This document shows, piece by piece, positions 56,320 through 64,000 of a stretch of DNA of 64,000 bases (within the stretch, counting starts at the first letter, position 1; every line of letters starts with the position of its first letter). The stretch comes from Angiostrongylus vasorum (Eukaryota; Nematoda; Chromadorea; Rhabditida; Metastrongylidae), in contig JADANN010000336.1 of assembly GCA_018806985.1 (NCBI GenBank), positions 1,608,384 to 1,672,383 on the forward strand. The letters are read 5' to 3'. The notes under the pieces are model-generated. The model searched no databases. It was not told the DNA's origin and was given only the letters and a program-made list of their open reading frames with translations. The position numbers and the translations under genes are program-made.

Positions 56320-56403
56320 GCTCCATTGGCGCAGTTGGTTAGCGCGTGGTACTTATAAGACTAAGAAATGCCAAGGTCGGGAGTTCGATCCTCCCATGGA
56401 GCA
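56320..56403 (+). tRNA. tRNA-Ile(UAU), intact copy
   Basis: All stems pair as in the reference copy; followed by another intact copy. Confidence 0.93.
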
Positions 56404-56532
56404 AGACTTTTGCATTGATGCCAAGAGTTTTGCATTGGCACAAATTACCTCGATGTGAAATACAAGAAGAGGATATTACAGACGGCGAAATAATTCCGAA
56501 TTCCAAATGAACAGCGATGAGCCCAGGAATGT

Positions 56533-56616
56533 GCTCCATTGGCGCAGTTGGTTAGCGCGTGGTACTTATAAGACTAAGAAATGCCAAGGTCGGGAGTTCG
56601 ATCCTCCCATGGAGCA
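56533..56616 (+). tRNA. tRNA-Ile(UAU), intact copy
   Basis: All stems pair; the leader has GAGCCCAGG, a hybrid of the GAGCTAGG and GACCCAGG leader types. Confidence 0.93.
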
Positions 56617-57522
56617 AGACTTTTGCATTGATGCCAAGAGTTTTGCATTGGCACAAATTACCTCGATGTGAAATACAACAAGAGGATATTACAGACGGCG
56701 AAATAATTCCGAATTCCAAATGAACAGCGATGAGCGTAGGAATGTGCTCCATTGGCGCAGTTGGTTAGCGCGTGGTACTTATAAGACTAAGAAATGCCAA
56801 GGTCGGGAGTTCGATCCTCCCATGAAGGAAGACTTTTACCTTGATACTATTATTACCTGCGATGTGAAATACAACAAGTGGACATTGTGGTCCGCGAAAT
56901 ATTTCCGAATTCCAAATGAACAGCGATGAGTTAGGAATGTGCTCCATTGGCGCAGTTGGTTAGCGCGTGGTACTTATAAGACTAAGAAATGCCAAGGTCG
57001 GGAGTTCGATCCTCCCATGAAGGAAGACTTTTACCTTGATACTCTTATTACTACGATGTGAAATACAACAAGTGGACATTGTGGTCCGCGAAATATTTCC
57101 GAATTCCAAATGAACAGCGATGAGCTAGGAATGTGCTCCATTGGCGCAGTTGGTTAGCGCGTGGTACTTATAAGACTAAGAAATGCCAAGGTCGGGAGTT
57201 CGATCCTCCCATGAAGGAAGACTTTTACCTTGATACTCTTATTACTACGATGTGAAATACAACAAGTGGACATTGTGTTCCGCGAAATATTTTCGAATTC
57301 CAGATGAACAGCGATGAGCTAGGAATGTGCTCCATTGGCGCAGTTGGTTAGCGCGTGGTACTTATAAGACTAAGAAATGCCAAGGTCGGGAGTTCGATTT
57401 TCCCATGAAGGAAGACTTTTACCTTGATACTCTTATTACTACGATGTGAAATACAACAAGTGGACATTGTGGTCCGCGAAATATTTCCGAATTCCAAATG
57501 AACAGCGATGAGCTAGGAGTGT

Positions 57523-57606
57523 GCTCCATTGGCGCAGTTGGTTAGCGCGTGGTACTTATAAGACTAAGAAATGCCAAGGTCGGGAGTTCGATCCTCCCAT
57601 GGAGCA
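57523..57606 (+). tRNA. tRNA-Ile(UAU), intact copy
   Basis: All stems pair as in the reference copy; followed by a GCTTCAT variant unit. Confidence 0.93.
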
Positions 57607-59290
57607 AGACTTTTGCATTGATGCCAAGAGTTTTGCATTGGCACAAATTACCTCGATGTGAAATACAAGAAGAGGATATTACAGACGGCGAAATAATTCC
57701 GAATTCCAAATGAACAGCGATGACCCAGGAATGTGCTTCATTGGTACAGTTGGCAAGCGCGTGGTGCTTATAAGACTAAGAAATGCCAAGGTCGGGAGTT
57801 CGATCCTCCCATGAAGGAAGACTTTTACCTTGATACTCTTATTACTACGATGTGAAATACAACAAGTGGACATTGTGTTCCGCGAAATATTTTCGAATTC
57901 CAGATGAACAGCGATGAGCTAGGAATGTGCTCCATTGGCGCAGTTGGTTAGCGCGTGGTACTTATAAGACTAAGAAATGCCAAGGTCGGGAGTTCGATTT
58001 TCCCATGAAGGAAGACTTTTACCTTGATACTCTTATTACTACGATGTGAAATACAACAAGTGGACATTGTGGTCCGCGAAATATTTCCGAATTCCAAATG
58101 AACAGCGATGAGCTAGGAATGTGCTCCATTGGCGCAGTTGGTTAGCGCGTGGTACTTATAAGACTAAGAAATGCCAAGGTCGGGAGTTCGATCCTCCCAT
58201 GAAGGAAGACTTTTACCTTGATACTCTTATTACTACGATGTGAAATACAACAAGTGGACATTGTGGTCCGCGAAATATTTTCGAATTCCAAATGAACAGC
58301 GATGAGCTAGGAATGTGCTCCATTGGCGCAGTTGGTTAGCGCGTGGTACTTATAAGACTAAGAAATGCCAAGGTCGGGAGTTCGATCCTCCCATGAAGGA
58401 AGACTTTTACCTTGATACTCTTATTACTACGATGTGAAATACAACAAGTGGACATTGTGGTCCGCGAAATATTTTCCGAATTCCAAATGAACAGCGATGA
58501 GCTAGGAATGTGCTCCATTGGCGCAGTTGGTTAGCGCGTGGTACTTATAAGACTAAGAAATGCCAAGGTCGGGAGTTCGATCCTCCCATGAAGGAAGACT
58601 TTTACCTTGATACTCTTATTACTACGATGTGAAATACAACAAGTGGACATTGTGGTCCGCGAAATATTTTCCGAATTCCAAATGAACAGCGATGAGCTAG
58701 GAATGTGCTCCATTGGCGCAGTTGGTTAGCGCGTGGTACTTATAAGACTAAGAAATGCCAAGGTCGGGAGTTCGATTTTCCCATGAAGGAAGACTTTTAC
58801 CTTGATACTCTTATTACTACGATGTGAAATACAACAAGTGGACATTGTGTTCCGCGAAATATTTTCGAATTCCAAATGAACAGCGATGAGCTAGGAATGT
58901 GCTCCATTGGCGCAGTTGGTTAGCGCGTGGTACTTATAAGACTAAGAAATGCCAAGGTCGGGAGTTCGATTTTCCCATGAAGGAAGACTTTTACCTTGAT
59001 ACTCTTATTACTACGATGTGAAATACAACAAGTGGACATTGTGTTCCGCGAAATATTTTCCGAATTCCAAATGAACAGCGATGAGCTAGGAATGTGCTCC
59101 ATTGGCGCAGTTGGTTAGCGCGTGGTACTTATAAGACTAAGAAATGCCAAGGTCGGGAGTTCGATTTTCCCATGAAGGAAGACTTTTACCTTGATACTCT
59201 TATTACTACGATGTGAAATACAACAAGTGGACATTGTGGTCCGCGAAATATTTTCCGAATTCCAAATGAACAGCGATGAGCTAGGAATGT

Positions 59291-59374
59291 GCTCCATTGG
59301 CGCAGTTGGTTAGCGCGTGGTACTTATAAGACTAAGAAATGCCAAGGTCGGGAGTTCGATCCTCCCATGGAGCA
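59291..59374 (+). tRNA. tRNA-Ile(UAU), intact copy
   Basis: All stems pair; its surroundings recur 2.775 kb further on, at 62066. Confidence 0.93.
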
Positions 59375-60491
59375 AGACTTTTGCATTGATGCCAAGAGTT
59401 TTGCATTGGCACAAATTACCTCGATGTGAAATACAAGAAGAGGATATTACAGACGGCGAAATAATTCCGAATTCCAAATGAACAGCGATGACCCAGGAAT
59501 GTGCTTCATTGGTACAGTTGGCAAGCGCGTGGTGCTTATAAGACTAAGAAATGCCAAGGTCGGGAGTTCGATCCTCCCATGGAGCAAGACTTTTGCATTG
59601 ATGCCAAGAGTTTTGCATTGGCACAAATTACCTCGATGTGAAATACAAGAAGAGGATATTACAGACGGCGAAATAATTCCGAATTCCAAATGAACAGCGA
59701 TGAGCTAGGAATGTGCTCCATTGGCGCAGTTGGTTAGCGCGTGGTACTTATAAGACTAAGAAATGCCAAGGTCGGGAGTTCGATTTTCCCATGAAGGAAG
59801 ACTTTTACCTTGATACTCTTATTACTACGATGTGAAATACAACAAGTGGACATTGTGGTCCGCGAAATATTTCCGAATTCCAAATGAACAGCGATGAGCT
59901 AGGAATGTGCTCCATTGGCGCAGTTGGTTAGCGCGTGGTACTTATAAGACTAAGAAATGCCAAGGTCGGGAGTTCGATCCTCCCATGAAGGAAGACTTTT
60001 ACCTTGATACTCTTATTACTACGATGTGAAATACAACAAGTGGACATTGTGGTCCGCGAAATATTTCCGAATTCCAAATGAACAGCGATGACCCAGGAAT
60101 GTGCTCCATTGGCACAGTTGGTTAGCGCGTGGTACTTATAAGACTAAGAAATGCCAAGGTCGGGAGTTCGATCCTCCCATGAAGGAAGACTTTTACCTTG
60201 ATACTCTTATTACTACGATGTGAAATACAACAAGTGGACATTGTGTTCCGCGAAATATTTTCGAATTCCAGATGAACAGCGATGAGCTAGGAATGTGCTC
60301 CATTGGCGCAGTTGGTTAGCGCGTGGTACTTATAAGACTAAGAAATGCCAAGGTCGGGAGTTCGATTTTCCCATGAAGGAAGACTTTTACCTTGATACTC
60401 TTATTACTACGATGTGAAATACAACAAGTGGACATTGTGGTCCGCGAAATATTTTCCGAATTCCAAATGAACAGCGATGAGCTAGGAATGT

Positions 60492-60575
60492 GCTCCATTG
60501 GCGCAGTTGGTTAGCGCGTGGTACTTATAAGACTAAGAAATGCCAAGGTCGGGAGTTCGATCCTCCCATGGAGCA
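60492..60575 (+). tRNA. tRNA-Ile(UAU), intact copy
   Basis: All stems pair as in the reference copy; long spacer follows. Confidence 0.93.
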
Positions 60576-62065
60576 AGACTTTTGCATTGATGCCAAGAGT
60601 TTTGCATTGGCACAAATTACCTCGATGTGAAATACAAGAAGAGGATATTACAGACGGCGAAATAATTCCGAATTCCAAATGAACAGCGATGAGCTAGGAA
60701 TGTGCTCCATTGGCACAGTTGGTTAGCGCGTGGTACTTATAAGACTAAGAAATGCCAAGGTCGGGAGTTCGATCCTCCCATGAAGGAAGACTTTTACCTT
60801 GATACTCTTATTACTACGATGTGAAATACAACAAGTGGACATTGTGGTCCGCGAAATATTTCCGAATTCCAAATGAACAGCGATGAGCTAGGAATGTGCT
60901 CCATTGGCGCAGTTGGTTAGCGCGTGGTACTTATAAGACTAAGAAATGCCAAGGTCGGGAGTTCGATCCTCCCATGAAGGAAGACTTTTACCTTGATACT
61001 CTTATTACTACGATGTGAAATACAACAAGTGGACATTGTGGTCCGCGAAATATTTCCGAATTCCAAATGAACAGCGATGAGCTAGGAGTGTGCTCCATTG
61101 GCGCAGTTGGTTAGCGCGTGGTACTTATAAGACTAAGAAATGCCAAGGTCGGGAGTTCGATTTCTCCCATGAAGGAAGACTTTTACCTTGATACTCTTAT
61201 TACTACGATGTGAAATACAACAAGTGGACATTGTGGTCCGCGAAATATTTCCGAATTCCAAATGAACAGCGATGAGCTAGGAATGTGCTCCATTGGCGCA
61301 GTTGGTTAGCGCGTGGTACTTATAAGACTAAGAAATGCCAAGGTCGGGAGTTCGATCCTCCCATGAAGGAAGACTTTTACCTTGATACTCTTATTACTAC
61401 GATGTGAAATACAACAAGTGGACATTGTGTTCCGCGAAATATTTTCGAATTCCAAATGAACAGCGATGAGCTAGGAATGTGCTCCATTGGCGCAGTTGGT
61501 TAGCGCGTGGTACTTATAAGACTAAGAAATGCCAAGGTCGGGAGTTCGATTTTCCCATGAAGGAAGACTTTTACCTTGATACTCTTATTACTACGATGTG
61601 AAATACAACAAGTGGACATTGTGGTCCGCGAAATATTTTCCGAATTCCAAATGAACAGCGATGAGCTAGGAATGTGCTCCATTGGCGCAGTTGGTTAGCG
61701 CGTGGTACTTATAAGACTAAGAAATGCCAAGGTCGGGAGTTCGATTTTCCCATGAAGGAAGACTTTTACCTTGATACTCTTATTACTACGATGTGAAATA
61801 CAACAAGTGGACATTGTGGTCCGCGAAATATTTTCCGAATTCCAAATGAACAGCGATGAGCTAGGAATGTGCTCCATTGGCGCAGTTGGTTAGCGCGTGG
61901 TACTTATAAGACTAAGAAATGCCAAGGTCGGGAGTTCGATTTTCCCATGAAGGAAGACTTTTACCTTGATACTCTTATTACTACGATGTGAAATACAACA
62001 AGTGGACATTGTGGTCCGCGAAATATTTTCCGAATTCCAAATGAACAGCGATGAGCTAGGAATGT

Positions 62066-62149
62066 GCTCCATTGGCGCAGTTGGTTAGCGCGTGGTACTT
62101 ATAAGACTAAGAAATGCCAAGGTCGGGAGTTCGATCCTCCCATGGAGCA
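62066..62149 (+). tRNA. tRNA-Ile(UAU), intact copy
   Basis: All stems pair; duplicate context of 59291. Confidence 0.93.
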
Positions 62150-63266
62150 AGACTTTTGCATTGATGCCAAGAGTTTTGCATTGGCACAAATTACCTCGAT
62201 GTGAAATACAAGAAGAGGATATTACAGACGGCGAAATAATTCCGAATTCCAAATGAACAGCGATGACCCAGGAATGTGCTTCATTGGTACAGTTGGCAAG
62301 CGCGTGGTGCTTATAAGACTAAGAAATGCCAAGGTCGGGAGTTCGATCCTCCCATGGAGCAAGACTTTTGCATTGATGCCAAGAGTTTTGCATTGGCACA
62401 AATTACCTCGATGTGAAATACAAGAAGAGGATATTACAGACGGCGAAATAATTCCGAATTCCAAATGAACAGCGATGAGCTAGGAATGTGCTCCATTGGC
62501 GCAGTTGGTTAGCGCGTGGTACTTATAAGACTAAGAAATGCCAAGGTCGGGAGTTCGATTTTCCCATGAAGGAAGACTTTTACCTTGATACTCTTATTAC
62601 TACGATGTGAAATACAACAAGTGGACATTGTGGTCCGCGAAATATTTCCGAATTCCAAATGAACAGCGATGAGCTAGGAATGTGCTCCATTGGCGCAGTT
62701 GGTTAGCGCGTGGTACTTATAAGACTAAGAAATGCCAAGGTCGGGAGTTCGATTTTCCCATGAAGGAAGACTTTTACCTTGATACTCTTATTACTACGAT
62801 GTGAAATACAACAAGTGGACATTACAGATCCGCGAAATATTTCCGAATTCCAAATGAACAGCGATGACCCAGGAACGTGCTCCATTGGCACAGTTGGTTA
62901 GCGCGTGGTACTTATAAGACTAAGAAATGCCAAGGTCGGGAGTTCGATCCTCCCATGGAGGAAGACTTTTACCTTGATACTCTTATTACTACGATGTGAA
63001 ATACAACAAGTGGACATTGTGTTCCGCGAAATATTTTCGAATTCCAGATGAACAGCGATGAGCTAGGAATGTGCTCCATTGGCGCAGTTGGTTAGCGCGT
63101 GGTACTTATAAGACTAAGAAATGCCAAGGTCGGGAGTTCGATTTTCCCATGAAGGAAGACTTTTACCTTGATACTCTTATTACTACGATGTGAAATACAA
63201 CAAGTGGACATTGTGGTCCGCGAAATATTTCCGAATTCCAAATGAACAGCGATGAGCTAGGAATGT

Positions 63267-63350
63267 GCTCCATTGGCGCAGTTGGTTAGCGCGTGGTACT
63301 TATAAGACTAAGAAATGCCAAGGTCGGGAGTTCGATCCTCCCATGGAGCA
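63267..63350 (+). tRNA. tRNA-Ile(UAU), intact copy
   Basis: All stems pair; last intact copy before the window end. Confidence 0.93.
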
Positions 63351-64000
63351 AGACTTTTGCATTGATGCCAAGAGTTTTGCATTGGCACAAATTACCTCGA
63401 TGTGAAATACAAGAAGAGGATATTACAGACGGCGAAATAATTCCGAATTCCAAATGAACAGCGATGAGCTAGGAATGTGCTCCATTGGCGCAGTTGGTTA
63501 GCGCGTGGTACTTATAAGACTAAGAAATGCCAAGGTCGGGAGTTCGATCCTCCCATGAAGGAAGACTTTTACCTTGATACTCTTATTACTACGATGTGAA
63601 ATACAACAAGTGGACATTGTGGTCCGCGAAATATTTCCGAATTCCAAATGAACAGCGATGAGCTAGGAATGTGCTCCATTGGCGCAGTTGGTTAGCGCGT
63701 GGTACTTATAAGACTAAGAAATGCCAAGGTCGGGAGTTCGATCCTCCCATGAAGGAAGACATTTACCTTGATACTCTTATTACTACGATGTGAAATACAA
63801 CAAGTGGACATTGTGGTCCGCGAAATTATTTCCGAATTCCAAATGAACAGCGATGAGCTAGGAGTGTGCTCCATTGGCGCAGTTGGTTAGCGCGTGGTAC
63901 TTATAAGACTAAGAAATGCCAAGGTCGGGAGTTCGATTTCTCCCATGAAGGAAGACTTTTACCTTGATACTCTTATTACTACGATGTGAAATACAACAAG

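Larger units (their letters stand above)
39366..64000 (+). repeat. Giant tandem array of tRNA-Ile(UAU) genes, about 124 copies
   Basis: Head-to-tail units, each with an 84-bp tRNA-Ile(UAU) gene containing a 10-bp intron. Short units (about 194 bp) carry a spacer starting AAGACTTTTACCTTGATACT; long units (about 212 bp) carry AAGACTTTTGCATTGATGCC. The array continues past the window end. Starts (within 5 bp): 39503, 39715, 39908, 40120, 40314, 40507, 40701, 40890, 41084, 41278, 41471, 41682, 41877, 42071, 42283, 42477, 42671, 42866, 43057, 43251, 43465, 43659, 43851, 44065, 44259, 44453, 44644, 44835, 45030, 45242, 45437, 45632, 45826, 46019, 46231, 46423, 46634, 46827, 47023, 47234, 47427, 47625, 47817, 48009, 48204, 48417, 48609, 48804, 48998, 49193, 49405, 49597, 49809, 50003, 50198, 50410, 50604, 50798, 50993, 51184, 51379, 51575, 51770, 51965, 52159, 52373, 52567, 52762, 52954, 53167, 53361, 53552, 53746, 53940, 54135, 54331, 54543, 54738, 54930, 55124, 55318, 55512, 55724, 55938, 56126, 56320, 56533, 56748, 56941, 57135, 57330, 57523, 57736, 57930, 58124, 58318, 58513, 58708, 58904, 59097, 59291, 59505, 59717, 59911, 60105, 60298, 60492, 60705, 60899, 61094, 61285, 61482, 61677, 61870, 62066, 62277, 62490, 62684, 62879, 63074, 63267, 63480, 63674, 63868. 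A partial copy at about 39375-39395 precedes the first. Confidence 0.95.

Noticed and set aside
41627..63874. Dozens of minus-strand 60-80 codon frames with KVFLHGRIELPTLAFLSLISTT
   Set aside because: They are antisense readings through the tRNA genes and spacers; they recur only because the array repeats and they break wherever a unit varies in length.
39503..64000. A CRISPR-like or minisatellite interpretation of the regular 194/212-bp units
   Set aside because: Each unit contains a complete tRNA-Ile(UAU) cloverleaf with intron, internal promoter and terminator; the genome is eukaryotic and the spacers are not unique.

Overview
Eukaryotic nuclear DNA. Short spliced exons with tight GT/AG introns, the gene families present and many degraded transposons suggest a nematode, most likely a strongylid (hookworm-like) clade V species. 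The species assignment is inference; the gene families are read from the sequence.

Left part (1-10.6 kb, + strand): a complete 12-exon gene for a UBE3B/oxi-1-type HECT ubiquitin ligase. It has an N-terminal IQ motif and ends in the HECT catalytic-cysteine motif and FELS. I resolved every exon. Eleven boundaries agree in phase; the exon 9/10 junction has no normal donor. Its introns hold tRNA-derived SINEs, an internally deleted RTE-type LINE and copies of a third repeat family.

Middle (10.6-31 kb): transposon-rich. It holds a Penelope-like element (PLE) with RT and GIY-YIG regions and terminal inverted repeats, a (CA)n tract of about 204 bp, a 145-bp hairpin, a second deleted RTE copy and a mariner fossil. 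Scattered + strand exons, some of which join in phase, suggest at least one unrecognised gene between about 22.4 and 26.8 kb.

Right-centre (31.2-39.3 kb, - strand): a 6-exon gene for a mitochondrial p32/C1QBP/MAM33 protein (cri-3 type). Its introns contain a second, 5'-truncated PLE, a roughly 380-bp palindrome and SINEs. The PLE ends and palindrome arms carry hammerhead-ribozyme-like motifs whose stems covary between families.

Right end (39.37-64.0 kb, running off the window): about 124 head-to-tail copies of an intron-containing tRNA-Ile(UAU) gene in units of about 194 or 212 bp. This is the most unusual feature. Only 24 copies keep all stems; most carry a linked acceptor-stem variant. The array has higher-order repeat structure and starts about 120 bp upstream of the p32 start codon.

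The two named genes have separate cellular roles (ubiquitin ligation, mitochondrial matrix function). Nothing in the sequence links them functionally to the tRNA array.
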